Assembly (NCBI RefSeq): GCF_014692875.1
Contig: NZ_CP061171.1
Location: forward strand, 5,146,001 to 5,210,000
DNA: 64,000 nucleotides
Direction of reading: 5' to 3'
Source: Pedobacter riviphilus
GTDB taxonomy: Bacteria > Bacteroidota > Bacteroidia > Sphingobacteriales > Sphingobacteriaceae
The position numbers and the translations under genes were made by a program. Each line of letters starts with the position of its first letter. Positions within the stretch are counted from its first letter, which is position 1. Below the pieces are notes generated by a model that was not told the origin of the DNA, made no database searches, and saw nothing but the letters and a program-made list of their open reading frames with translations. Of the stretch, positions 53,690 through 62,671 are shown piece after piece.

Positions 53690-54043
53690 CTAAGAATAAA
53701 TATCTTCGAAATAACTTACCACAAGCGATTTCATCAGCATTTCCTGCTCAAGCATGGTATAAGGTGGAATGGCTTTAATTAATTTCCAATGCGGCCAGCC
53801 GTCCTGATCTAGGCCCTCTAGCTCATAGAATCCCATTTCACTCAATAAACGACAGGTAGCAATATGCATCAACTCTTCTTTTTGGCGTTTGCTGTATTTC
53901 TTTGGCCCTTTGCCCAGCTCCTGAACGCCGATTAAAAAAAGCATTACTTTTAAATCAGGAAAATCAGATTCAAATTCCTTTGAAATCCTTTCCTGTAAAA
54001 CTTTCCACTTGGCATTAATCTCCGACGGCTTCATATCTGACAA
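53690..54043 (-). CDS. hypothetical protein
   Basis: 117 residues, soluble, mostly helical, with FPDLKVMLFLIGVQELGKGP, KYSKRQKEELMHIATCRLLS and an aromatic-rich MGFYELEGLDQDGWPHWKLI. Seen in Bacteroidota genomes as a conserved small protein; I know no function. Divergent from the Gfo/Idh/MocA gene. Alternative start at codon 4 (MKPSEI). Confidence 0.75.
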   Translation of the reverse strand: MSDMKPSEINAKWKVLQERISKEFESDFPDLKVMLFLIGVQELGKGPKKYSKRQKEELMHIATCRLLSEMGFYELEGLDQDGWPHWKLIKAIPPYTMLEQEMLMKSLVVSYFEDIYS

Positions 54044-54138
54044 AGATAAGGTAAAAAGGTGTAAGGCCTAAGTAAAAGCTTTGCGGTTTTAACTTAAAGC
54101 TTGATTGGTAATTGTATTTTTAACTACATTTATAACCT

Positions 54139-55176
54139 ATGGATACGAATATCAATAAAACAATTAATGCGGGTTTATTAGCTTATGGCATGTCAGGAAA
54201 AGTTTTTCATGCTCCTTTTTTGCAGGGACACAGCGGATTTAATTTAAAGGCAATAGTAGAACGCAGCCATAAAAACGCAGTGAATGATTATCCAAATATT
54301 ACAAGTTATAATAGTGTTGATGAACTCTTGAATGATGAGGAAATAGCGTTAGTGGTAATTAATACCCCAAATAACCTGCATTATGAACATTCGAAAGCTG
54401 CATTAAATGCACATAAACATATTCTGGTTGAAAAACCATTTACGGCAACGGTTGCACAAGCAAAAGAACTTTTTGAACTTGCCGATAGTGTAGGAAAGCA
54501 AATCTTTTTTTATCAGAACCGCCGTTGGGACAGCGACTTTACCTCAGTGAAAAAGGTAATTGAAAGTGGCAAGCTGGGGAAACTGATTGAGGTTCATTTA
54601 CGTTACGATCGTTACCGCAATGTAATCGGGCCAAAGGTATTTAAAGAAAATCCGGTAGAGGCTAGCGGACTTTTATACGATTTAGGCCCACATCTGTTAG
54701 ATCAGGTGATCTGTTTATTTGGCAAACCTTTAAGTTACCACAAAATTTTAGGTAAAAATAGGGTAGGTACTTTGGTTGATGATTACTTTTCGATCCAGCT
54801 AAGTTATCCAGATAGTTTGAATGTTTTTGTTACTTCGAGTATGTTGGTGGTAAGCCCGCAGGCAGGATTTGTTTTACACGGCATGAACGGAAGTTTTATT
54901 AAACAGAGAACCGATATTCAGGAAGAGCAACTTTTGGCGGGTATGAAATTAAGCGATCCGGCTTATGGTATCGAATCTGAAAGCAAAGATGGTGTGTTAA
55001 CTACTATTGATGCAGATGGCAATAAAACGGAGGAAACCATTCCTTCCGAAGTAGGTAGCTATCTGCCACTTTTCGAAGCTGTTTATCAAGGCATTGTTAA
55101 CAATAAGCCTTATCCTGTGACCCGCGAAGATGTTTTAACACAAATGGAAATTATAGAAAGCCCCATAACCGCATAA
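54139..55176 (+). CDS. Gfo/Idh/MocA-family oxidoreductase
   Basis: 345 residues. The N-terminal Rossmann fold starts INAGLLAYGMSGKVFHAPFL, with the family's EKP motif at ILVEKPFTATVAQAKELF and NTPNNLHYEHSKAALNAHKH. The C-terminal domain shows YDLGPHLLDQVICLFGKP, where the His/Asp active-site region lies. NAD(P)-dependent oxidation or reduction of a sugar or inositol-like substrate, not determined. The metallopeptidase gene follows 8 bp later. Confidence 0.93.
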   Translation: MDTNINKTINAGLLAYGMSGKVFHAPFLQGHSGFNLKAIVERSHKNAVNDYPNITSYNSVDELLNDEEIALVVINTPNNLHYEHSKAALNAHKHILVEKPFTATVAQAKELFELADSVGKQIFFYQNRRWDSDFTSVKKVIESGKLGKLIEVHLRYDRYRNVIGPKVFKENPVEASGLLYDLGPHLLDQVICLFGKPLSYHKILGKNRVGTLVDDYFSIQLSYPDSLNVFVTSSMLVVSPQAGFVLHGMNGSFIKQRTDIQEEQLLAGMKLSDPAYGIESESKDGVLTTIDADGNKTEETIPSEVGSYLPLFEAVYQGIVNNKPYPVTREDVLTQMEIIESPITA

Positions 55177-55184
55177 GCCTGATC

Positions 55185-55958
55185 ATGAATTCTCTCCCAT
55201 TTGTATACCTGATTCCAATTTTTTTGATTGCCCTTTATTTAATCCTGAAGAAAAAGAAAGTTGCGATAGAGCCTTTAACCGATGTTGATAAAAAAATACT
55301 CGACGACTATGTAGGCTATTACCATAATCTGGATTCGACAGATAAACTGAGGTTTGAAGAGAAAGTAGCTGCATTTTTCAGTACGGTTAAAATTGAGCCG
55401 GTAGGTTTAGAAATGACCACACTGGATGAACTGCTGATTGCCTCTAGTGCTGTGATCCCGATTTTTGGTTTCGACGATTGGCAATACAAAAACTTAACCA
55501 GCGTTTTGTTATATCCCGATGCCTTTAACAAGGATTTTCAGTTTGAAGGGGGTGAAAGAAACATTATGGGTATGGTGGGTACAGGTTATATGAACGGGCA
55601 AATGATTTTATCTCGATCGGCACTGCGCCATGGTTTTTCTAAAAGTGCAGGGAAAGAGAATACCGCAATCCACGAGTTTGTGCACCTTTTAGATAAATCA
55701 GACGGTGCAACAGATGGAGTACCCGAAAATTTAATGGCCCATGAATATACTTTGCCCTGGATTAAAATGATGCGTGAGGAAATTGAAAAGATTGAAGAAA
55801 ATAAATCGGATATTAATCCTTATGCCATCACGAATGAGGCCGAATTTTTTGCCGTAGTTTCAGAATACTTTTTCGAAAAGCCCGAACAGCTTAAAGATAA
55901 GCACCCTGAATTGTACTTTCAGTTAAGCCGTATTTTTGCGCAACAGCCTGCAGGTTAA
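55185..55958 (+). CDS. MtfA-like zinc metallopeptidase (M90)
   Basis: 257 residues. An N-terminal membrane helix (VYLIPIFLIALYLILKKKK) and a catalytic domain with the HExxH-type motif NTAIHEFVHLLDKSDG, followed by the downstream metal ligand region AEFFAVVSEYFFEKPEQL. This matches MtfA (DUF980, M90), which in E. coli binds Mlc and influences glucose uptake. The substrate here is unknown. Gap of 17 bp to the next gene suggests an operon. Confidence 0.88.
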   Translation: MNSLPFVYLIPIFLIALYLILKKKKVAIEPLTDVDKKILDDYVGYYHNLDSTDKLRFEEKVAAFFSTVKIEPVGLEMTTLDELLIASSAVIPIFGFDDWQYKNLTSVLLYPDAFNKDFQFEGGERNIMGMVGTGYMNGQMILSRSALRHGFSKSAGKENTAIHEFVHLLDKSDGATDGVPENLMAHEYTLPWIKMMREEIEKIEENKSDINPYAITNEAEFFAVVSEYFFEKPEQLKDKHPELYFQLSRIFAQQPAG

Positions 55959-55975
55959 AAATGATAAATTAACAA

Positions 55976-56866
55976 ATGAAAATATTTGCAACAGTTATCT
56001 GTAGTTTGATCGCCATCAGCGCCTTTGCGCAGAAAACCTATGTGCTAAGGCAAAATTACCCGACAGGGAATAAGTATAACTTCTCGTTTATTTCAGATCA
56101 GCTTATTAAACAGAAAATTGGTAGTAGGAGCATTAATTCAACGCAAGCCATCGGTACCGATTATACTTTTGATATCACAGAAGGGCACAATGGCGATAAA
56201 GATATAAAGGTAACCTACAACAGGTTGTTTATGAAATCGACTGCAATGGGGAATACCATGAACCTGGATTCGGATGAGGCAGACAGTACCAAAAAAGGTC
56301 CGTTTGCAGGTTTTAAAGGCGCATCTTTTTATATGACAGTAGCTTCAAACGGCGGAATTAAAACCGTAGCTGGCATTGACATGATGCTAGATCGCGTAGC
56401 GGCAAAAATGACTACCGATACGGTTAAGCTGAAGGCCATAAAAAGTGCATTAGGAAAGCAATTTAGTGCCGATATGGTTAAACAAACCATGGAATCGTCT
56501 TTTAAAATCTATCCCGAAAAATTGATCAAAATAGGCGATAGCTGGACCGTTGATACCAAAATGCAAATGAGCATGCCCATTGAAACGATTACGCAATACA
56601 CATTAAAAGAGGTAAAGGATGGTGTTGCCATTTTGAGTGTAAAGGGAAGCTTAATTTCGAAAGGAAATTTTGAAGTGATGGGCAATCACATGGAAACCGA
56701 TTTAAAAGGTACAAACTCCGGAGAAACAGCTGTCGATTTAAAAACGGGTATAGTATTGAACAGCCACTTGCGCGTTGAACTTTACGGCAAAATGAAATCG
56801 ATGGGGCAGGACATCGATTTCGAAATGCAAGGCATTAATAAAATTGTAGGGAAAGAGGTTAATTAG
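55976..56866 (+). CDS. secreted protein, DUF6263-like
   Basis: 296 residues with a signal peptide (MKIFATVICSLIAISAFAQ). The mature part is beta-rich with repeated amphipathic strands (NFSFISDQLIKQKIG, FDITEGHNGDKDIKVTYN, EMQGINKIVGKE). Similar exported proteins are common in Bacteroidota and are grouped as DUF6263; function unknown. Likely in an operon with the MtfA-like gene. Confidence 0.75.
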   Translation: MKIFATVICSLIAISAFAQKTYVLRQNYPTGNKYNFSFISDQLIKQKIGSRSINSTQAIGTDYTFDITEGHNGDKDIKVTYNRLFMKSTAMGNTMNLDSDEADSTKKGPFAGFKGASFYMTVASNGGIKTVAGIDMMLDRVAAKMTTDTVKLKAIKSALGKQFSADMVKQTMESSFKIYPEKLIKIGDSWTVDTKMQMSMPIETITQYTLKEVKDGVAILSVKGSLISKGNFEVMGNHMETDLKGTNSGETAVDLKTGIVLNSHLRVELYGKMKSMGQDIDFEMQGINKIVGKEVN

Positions 56867-56888
56867 AAATTAAGTTCGCTATTCCTGC

Positions 56889-56966
56889 TGTCAGTCTGAG
56901 CCTGTCGAAGACCCTTATTCTTAAAAAAATCACGAAGATTTTCCTTCGACAAGCTCAGGATGACAT
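56889..56966. repeat. REP-like repeat, family 2, inverted
   Basis: TGTCAGTCTGAGCCTGTCGAAG at the left and CTTCGACAAGCTCAGGATGACA at the right form a near-perfect long hairpin. It lies between convergent genes and may act as a terminator. Confidence 0.7.
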
Positions 56967-56990
56967 CTTTTTTGATTTGACTTCTTCGTA

Positions 56991-57977
56991 TTACAAACTA
57001 CCTGTTAATGCCACTAAAAATTCAGTCGGAATTTCGATATGTGGAATGTGGCCACAAGCATCAAACTCAATAATCTTAGCACCAATAATTTTGGCTGCGG
57101 TTTGCTTTCCCAAAAGTTTATACTGACCGTGTAAAGCCTGTTGATCTGGCGTAAGCAGGCCTTTGCCGACGATTGTTTTGTCTTCCTTACCAATAAACAA
57201 AACAGTAGGTACCTTTAAATTCTGAAATTCGTATACTACAGGCTGTTCATAAATCATGGTATAAGTTAACGCGGCAACTTTAGCCCAGCGCGGGTAGTCG
57301 GAACTATTGGTTACCCCTCCCGCAATGCCCACCAGGTATTCGTATTCAGGTTTCCAATACGTAAAATAAGAGCCTTGGTAATACTTTCGTACGCTCTCAG
57401 CAGTGGTTTTAAGTTCCGTTTGATACTGTTGCGCAGTAGTGATATAAGGAATGAAAGTTTTATAATCTTCCAGTCCGATTGGATTTTCGAGCAAGAGTTT
57501 TTCAGTTGTTTCCGGGTACATCAAAGCAAAACGCGTAGCCAGCATACCGCCCATACTATGACCTAAAACCACGGTTTTTTGAACGCCTAAGGTATCTAGC
57601 AGTCGTTTATTCCAGCTAGCCATTTGGTGGAAACTGTAATGGATAAATGCTTTAGATGATTTACCAAAACCAATCTGGTCAGGTACGATTACACGATAAC
57701 CGATGTTGGTTAAGGCTTTAATTACATTGCCCCAGTAATAACCTCCAAAATTTTTCCCATGGAAAAGGATTGCCGTTTTTCCATTGGCTGCTGCAGTTGG
57801 TGCAACATCCATATAAGCCATTTTAATATCCTGGTCTTCGGTATTAATAGGAAAGTATTTAACGGGATACGGGTATTTAACGTTATCAAGGGTGATAGAT
57901 AGCGTATCTATTTTTTGTGCATGTACAAGGGTAAAAACGAACAGGCTGAGGGCAAGTAAAAGAAAATATCTCTTCAT
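56991..57977 (-). CDS. secreted alpha/beta hydrolase
   Basis: 328 residues. Signal peptide (FLLLALSLFVFTLVHAQ), then alpha/beta hydrolase core: oxyanion region AILFHGKNFGGYYW, nucleophile elbow VLGHSMGGMLATRFAL, acid and histidine regions VLFIGKEDKTIVGK and FDACGHIPHIEIP. Periplasmic esterase or lipase-like; substrate unknown. Confidence 0.9.
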   Translation of the reverse strand: MKRYFLLLALSLFVFTLVHAQKIDTLSITLDNVKYPYPVKYFPINTEDQDIKMAYMDVAPTAAANGKTAILFHGKNFGGYYWGNVIKALTNIGYRVIVPDQIGFGKSSKAFIHYSFHQMASWNKRLLDTLGVQKTVVLGHSMGGMLATRFALMYPETTEKLLLENPIGLEDYKTFIPYITTAQQYQTELKTTAESVRKYYQGSYFTYWKPEYEYLVGIAGGVTNSSDYPRWAKVAALTYTMIYEQPVVYEFQNLKVPTVLFIGKEDKTIVGKGLLTPDQQALHGQYKLLGKQTAAKIIGAKIIEFDACGHIPHIEIPTEFLVALTGSL

Positions 57978-58104
57978 GATTGGTAATGATGTAAAAACTA
58001 AAAAGCTAATTGGCCCAAGTTAGACTTTTGCCAATTAGTTAGCTTAAAAATCATGCCCTTTTTACATAATCAGCAATTAAATGTAAGTGCCATGGCGATT
58101 TGAA

Positions 58105-58947
58105 TTAATCTTTGAGCATCTGTTTCAAATATTTTACGGGCATCGCAATGGTTGTTTCATCTGATAGACTACCAGAAATTTTATCGATATTAACTTTGTC
58201 AATCTTAATTTCCGATTTTTCGAAAGTATTAATCGTTAAATTGCCAATGTTGCTTTTATCTTCTTCTCCTCCGAGATCAACGGTTGAATTCTTGCATCTT
58301 ATATTTAACTTTTTATAAGAGTTGTTTTCCGAATAAAAAGTTGTACTATCCAGGTTGATGTTTAACTGTTTAATGTCGGGTTGATTAATTACTTTGCTCG
58401 ATTTTCCATTATTTGTAAATAATGTAATGGGCGAGCCAAAACTGAGCTGGCCGGCATTTTTCATGTTAATATTTAAAGAATCACTTTTGGCTGTTAAAAT
58501 CAGCTCTGAAGAATTAGTTAAATTGAGTTCGTCAACATTCCGACAATATACCAGTATTGTTATATCTGATCTATGATGGTGCGATGGCTGTGCTTTATCA
58601 TCAAAATAAATTTGTAGTACGCCCACATTGTTTACACTAAAATTGATGGCGTCTTTCATCTCAGTAGGTACTTTTACCCCGAATACATCGCTTTTAATAA
58701 AATGTATCTGCAGAGCATTACCTCTAGCATCTGGAATGTTAATACTGGTAAACGGATTTTTTATAGGTACGGCAGTTCTGCCTTGGCTTTCCTTATCAAA
58801 GGGCTCCGCGTTTATTTCTTGTTCTTCAACAAAGCCACCACTAGTTGATGGCTTATAATTTATTTTGGCATTTATGGCCACAACAATTATTGGAACAATA
58901 ATGAACAGTGCAGCAAGGGTGATTAATAATTTATTGCTTGTTTTCAT
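58105..58947 (-). CDS. membrane-anchored GIN-domain-like protein (DUF2807)
   Basis: 280 residues with an N-terminal membrane helix (LLITLAALFIIVPIIVVAIN) and a right-handed beta-helix-like repetitive region (ELNLTNSSELILTAKSDSLN, IRCKNSTVDLGGEEDKSNIG) typical of DUF2807/GIN domains. Last gene of the YtrA-type operon: GntR, ATPase and permease lie upstream on the same strand. Envelope-associated; function unknown. Confidence 0.8.
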   Translation of the reverse strand: MKTSNKLLITLAALFIIVPIIVVAINAKINYKPSTSGGFVEEQEINAEPFDKESQGRTAVPIKNPFTSINIPDARGNALQIHFIKSDVFGVKVPTEMKDAINFSVNNVGVLQIYFDDKAQPSHHHRSDITILVYCRNVDELNLTNSSELILTAKSDSLNINMKNAGQLSFGSPITLFTNNGKSSKVINQPDIKQLNINLDSTTFYSENNSYKKLNIRCKNSTVDLGGEEDKSNIGNLTINTFEKSEIKIDKVNIDKISGSLSDETTIAMPVKYLKQMLKD

Positions 58948-58951
58948 TTTT

Positions 58952-59326
58952 TTAGGCGTTAAAATTTTCTTTTACAAACATTTTGTATTGGCTTTCCAGT
59001 TCATCAAAACCAATGTTAAGCAGGTAAATATTCCTGAAAAAGGTTGGCAGTTCATCTGTTATAAACTGTTGTTTGCGGTAGTTTCTTACATTGTCTATTG
59101 CCGCTTCCTCTACAAAAAAACCAATTCCTCTTTTATTGTTGATGATGTTCTTGTTTTGTAGCAGCTCGTAGGTACGCATTACCGTATTAGGATTTACTTC
59201 CATTTCTACGGCCAGTTCCCGCACCGAAGGAACTTTTTCATCGGCTTTCCATTTTCCGAGCAAAATATGTTCACAAACGTATTCTGCAATTTGAAGGTAT
59301 ATCGCCTTGTTATCTCTAAATTCCAT
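58952..59326 (-). CDS. GntR-family (YtrA-type) transcriptional regulator
   Basis: 124 residues. Winged HTH with KVPSVRELAVEMEVNPNTVM and a short helical effector region (FFVEEAAIDNVRNYRKQQFI), the YtrA size class. YtrA regulators sit in operons with ABC exporters and repress them in response to envelope stress. The operator may be the palindrome GTATTA-N6-TAATAC at 60984. Overlaps neither neighbour; 4 bp before the DUF2807 gene. Confidence 0.92.
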   Translation of the reverse strand: MEFRDNKAIYLQIAEYVCEHILLGKWKADEKVPSVRELAVEMEVNPNTVMRTYELLQNKNIINNKRGIGFFVEEAAIDNVRNYRKQQFITDELPTFFRNIYLLNIGFDELESQYKMFVKENFNA

Positions 59327-59341
59327 ATCTATACCTTTTAA

Positions 59342-60145
59342 TTAAACTTCTTTTTCTTTTAAGCGGACGTAAGTAATTATCCAGATAAATAAGGTGACTA
59401 AGATGCTAGCCACAAATAGTATTATGAATACAAAGTCTCCTTCATTTGTGCCTGTATTGTACTTACCTTCCAGTAACCATTTCGCAGTTTTAAAGCCTAA
59501 AAAGATCACAAGTGTGAATAAGGCTGTTAAGGATAGAGCGGTTTTAACGTAATGAAAGCGATTAAAATAAACGGATCCCAGAAGAAAAATGCTAGAGAAG
59601 AAAAGTGGAAAAGCAAATAGGAATTTAGACCTGTTATCGACGGTTAAATCATCATAAAAAGAGCTAAAGCTCACCAATGTTAGTTTATTGGTGTTATAAT
59701 CGAGCGCTTTTTGATTTTTCCATAGTTCGTTGATATAGTTAAGAAATATAGAATCAACTATATAAAAAATAAGTAGGTAACTTACTAAGCTGAGAATTAC
59801 GGAGAAAAGAATTGCGCAAAAGAATTTCTCGGTAACAGAGGCTGGTGTCATTAATTCCATAATTGCTTTCGGTTTTTGCCCTAACGCACTAAAATAGGTG
59901 CTGGCTTCAATTGTTAAAAACAAAAAACCGATCGAAAGAAAAACAGGCATACGAAAGGCTAATTGAGCATGGCCGTTATCATTCCATACAAAATTTGATT
60001 GGTTGAAACGAGGGATGTTAAAGAGATAGAAGCCCACTACAATTACGGTAAGCACTATCAAACTCATCAAATAAATTTTTCCAAACTCCAGCCACTGTCT
60101 TTTAAGCAATAAGCCAAATCGATTGATATTAAATGTGTTGTTCAT
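59342..60145 (-). CDS. ABC transporter permease, YtrA operon
   Basis: 267 residues, six hydrophobic segments, no clear family beyond ABC-2-like exporters (FLLGSVYFNRFHYVKTALSL and FIILFVASILVTLFIWI near the end). Encoded 3 bp after the ATPase gene and 15 bp before gntR on the same strand. It would pair with that ATPase to export something under envelope stress. Confidence 0.8.
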   Translation of the reverse strand: MNNTFNINRFGLLLKRQWLEFGKIYLMSLIVLTVIVVGFYLFNIPRFNQSNFVWNDNGHAQLAFRMPVFLSIGFLFLTIEASTYFSALGQKPKAIMELMTPASVTEKFFCAILFSVILSLVSYLLIFYIVDSIFLNYINELWKNQKALDYNTNKLTLVSFSSFYDDLTVDNRSKFLFAFPLFFSSIFLLGSVYFNRFHYVKTALSLTALFTLVIFLGFKTAKWLLEGKYNTGTNEGDFVFIILFVASILVTLFIWIITYVRLKEKEV

Positions 60146-60148
60146 TGC

Positions 60149-60976
60149 TTAGCTGAATAAAGGTTTAAATTTGATTTTTTCTGCAAGTATGGCATTGAAA
60201 AGTAGCTCCATATCTAATTTGCTTTCTTCCTGGTGATAGTTGGGCATTACCGCATTATAACCAGAAAGTGATGCCTCTGCATAAATGATGCTATCATCGA
60301 TTTCTTTGACTTTCTTAAAGGTTAACTTTGCTGTAATTTCTTCTACTGAAGCTTTAAGCGCAACGTCATTTTCGTCAAGCATAATCACCGTGTCGATCAA
60401 ATTGTCCAAATCCCTAACCTGGTGCGTAGAGATGATGATACAACGTTCATCTGTCATAGCAGAAGCCATAATTTTTCTAAACTGAGCTTTAGAAGGAATG
60501 TCTAAACCGTTAGTAGGCTCATCCATAATCACCAGTTTCGCCTGTGTAGCCAGGCCAAAAGCAATAATTACTTTTTTCTTCTGCCCGTAGCTCATGTTAA
60601 TGAGTTTCTGTTCAACAGGAATATCAAATTCCTTAATCAGATCTGTAAAATAATCATGATCGAAATTTTTGTAAAATGGAGCGTTTGCTTTTAAATAGGC
60701 TTCAATTTTTACTGAAGGCAAATAAAATTCTTCTGGAATAAAACAAATCTGCTCTAAAAGCGCAGGTTGTCTTTTGGCGGGGTTAAAGCCCATCACCTCT
60801 AATGTGCCACTCTGTGCATATACCAAACCGGCCAGGTTTTTTAATAGGCTCGATTTACCGGCTCCATTTTTTCCAAGCAAACCGTAAATATGGCCATTGC
60901 TTAACCGCATGCTCATATTTTTAAATAATGGCTTATGCTTGCTGTAGCCAAAATTAAGATTGTTAATATTTATCAT
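60149..60976 (-). CDS. ABC transporter ATP-binding protein, YtrA operon
   Basis: 275 residues from the start at 60976 (MININNLNFGYSKHKPLFKN); the ORF reaches back to 61090 but those residues are not protein-like. Walker A LLGKNGAGKSS, signature NMSYGQKKKVIIAFGLA, Walker B LVIMDEPTNGLDIP, H-loop ISTHQVRDLD. First gene of the operon, with a palindromic operator just upstream. Confidence 0.92.
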   Translation of the reverse strand: MININNLNFGYSKHKPLFKNMSMRLSNGHIYGLLGKNGAGKSSLLKNLAGLVYAQSGTLEVMGFNPAKRQPALLEQICFIPEEFYLPSVKIEAYLKANAPFYKNFDHDYFTDLIKEFDIPVEQKLINMSYGQKKKVIIAFGLATQAKLVIMDEPTNGLDIPSKAQFRKIMASAMTDERCIIISTHQVRDLDNLIDTVIMLDENDVALKASVEEITAKLTFKKVKEIDDSIIYAEASLSGYNAVMPNYHQEESKLDMELLFNAILAEKIKFKPLFS

Positions 60977-60983
60977 ATCTACT

Positions 60984-61007
60984 GTATTAGTTAAATAATA
61001 CACTAAT
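60984..61007. promoter_or_regulatory. candidate GntR operator before the YtrA-type operon
   Basis: GTATTA-N6-TAATAC (60984-61001), overlapping a second inverted repeat ATTAGT...ACTAAT (60986-61007). It lies 8 bp upstream of the chosen start on the minus strand. The TAGTG/CACTA look and position match YtrA-type operators. Confidence 0.55.
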
Positions 61008-61188
61008 GTATGTTGTTGTTTGATGATCTCCAAATTATTTTGAAAAAAGTTTTGGGCTGAGCGAATAGGGGTTAGCGTTTTCACACTCATCGCGCTACGC
61101 CACGGGAAGGTAAAATATCAGTCTAATAATTGTTGCATTAAAACATCCTTAATGTGGAGATTGTATGTTTGTAGTATATTGATATAGT

Positions 61189-61584
61189 ATGGATACAAAA
61201 TGGGCATATTTACTTAGTCGCTTGGCAATAGGATTGAGTTTTTTCGGACATGGTTTGGTGCGTTTACCAAAACTTGCAGGTTTTAGTGGCTGGATGGTTG
61301 GGCAATTTTCGAAATCATATTTACCTGATACATTGATTATTCCCTTTAGTTATATTTTGCCGTTTGCCGAATTTATAGCAGGCTTAATGATCATATTGGG
61401 CTTATTTACTAGGCAAGGCTTATTATTTGCCGGAGTGATTTCGTTAGCACTGATTTTCGGAACAACGGTAATTGAAAATTGGGATGCGCTGCCTTCTCAA
61501 CTCATCCATGTCGCATTTTTATCGGTACTACTTGCTTACCTGTCGCATAACAGTTATGCGGTTGACAAAATCATTAAAAAATAA
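61189..61584 (+). CDS. DoxX-family membrane protein
   Basis: 131 residues with four hydrophobic helices (LSRLAIGLSFFGHGLVRLPK, IPFSYILPFAEFIAGLMII). DoxX-like proteins act in quinone-linked redox and thiol stress. The next gene, a broken aldo/keto reductase, begins 2 bp later. Confidence 0.88.
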   Translation: MDTKWAYLLSRLAIGLSFFGHGLVRLPKLAGFSGWMVGQFSKSYLPDTLIIPFSYILPFAEFIAGLMIILGLFTRQGLLFAGVISLALIFGTTVIENWDALPSQLIHVAFLSVLLAYLSHNSYAVDKIIKK

Positions 61585-61586
61585 TT

Positions 61587-62576
61587 ATGGAATACAGAAA
61601 AATTGGAAATTCAGATTTAGCACTTTCGGTAATCACATTCGGCGCCTGGGCAGCTGGAGGCTGGATGTGGGGAAGCACAGATAGAAACGATGCAATTAAC
61701 GCAATTAAAGCAGGTTACGATTTAGGGGTTACATCAATCGATACCGCTCCAATTTACGGTTAGGGAGATAGTGAGGAAATCGTAGGCAATGCAATAAAAG
61801 GGATCTCGCGCGATAAATTACAACTGGTAACCAAATTCGGGATGCGTTGGGACCTGGCCAAAGGCGATTTCGGCTTTAAGAGCAAAAACAATGAGGGAAA
61901 AGATATCGATATTTATAAATATGCCGGAAAAGAAAGTGTGATTTATGAATGTGAGCAATCTTTAAAACGCCTGGGTACTGATTACATAGATCTTTACCAG
62001 ATCCACTGGCCAGATACAACAACACCGATAAACGAAACTTTCGAAGCCGTGAGCAGGTTAATTGAACAGGGTAAAGTACGTTATGCAGGCGTGTGCAATT
62101 ATAATGTGGCACAATTAAAAGAAGCAGATCAGACTTTAGAAATTATTTCCAACCAGATTCCATTTAGCATGGTAAACCGCGGTGTTGAGGAGGAAATTGT
62201 TCCATATTGTATTGAAAAAAATAAATCAGTTTTAGCTTATAGTCCGATGGAGCGCGGTTTATTGACCGGAAAAATGACTGCCGATTATAAATTTGAAGAA
62301 GGTGATCACCGTCAAGGGAATAAATTTTTCTCGCCAGAAAGTATCGAAAAAACAAATGCGTTTTTGGCTAAAATAAAACCGTTGGCCGACGAGAAAAATG
62401 CTACTCTATCTCAATTGGTGTTACGCTGGACGGTTGAACGCCCAGGCATAACCATTGCTTTGGTTGGCGCAAGGAATGAAAAGCAAGCTGTACAAAATGC
62501 AGAAGCCATAAACGTAAAATTAAACGCTGAAGAAATTCAGTTCATCAATACCGAATTAAAGAACGCTGGTTTTTAA
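61587..62576 (+). pseudogene. aldo/keto reductase interrupted by an in-frame TAG
   Basis: The full frame would encode 329 residues: start MEYRKIGNSDLALSVITFGA, then IDTAPIYG (the catalytic Asp and Tyr region) followed at codon 59 by TAG (61761-61763), then GDSEEIVGNAI in frame and a normal remainder (LVTKFGMRWDLAKGDFGF, DYIDLYQIHWPDTTTP, SPMERGLLTG). Family members have an amino acid, usually Gln, Phe or Lys, at that place; CAG to TAG is one change. The frame downstream of the stop (from 61842 with an internal start) lacks the catalytic tyrosine region. Either a true nonsense mutation, a sequencing error, or readthrough. Confidence 0.88.
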
Positions 62577-62581
62577 ACTTC

Positions 62582-62660
62582 AACCGCAAAGAAAGGAAGG
62601 AACACAGCGGTTAAAGTCTTCGATTTCTTTGCGAAAAAACTTTGCGTCCTTCGCAGTTAA
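62582..62660. repeat. REP-like repeat, family 4, second copy
   Basis: AACCGCAAAG at the left and CTTTGCGTCCTTCGCAGTT at the right; same ends as 45638-45733. Confidence 0.6.
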
Positions 62661-62671
62661 ACAAACAATAT

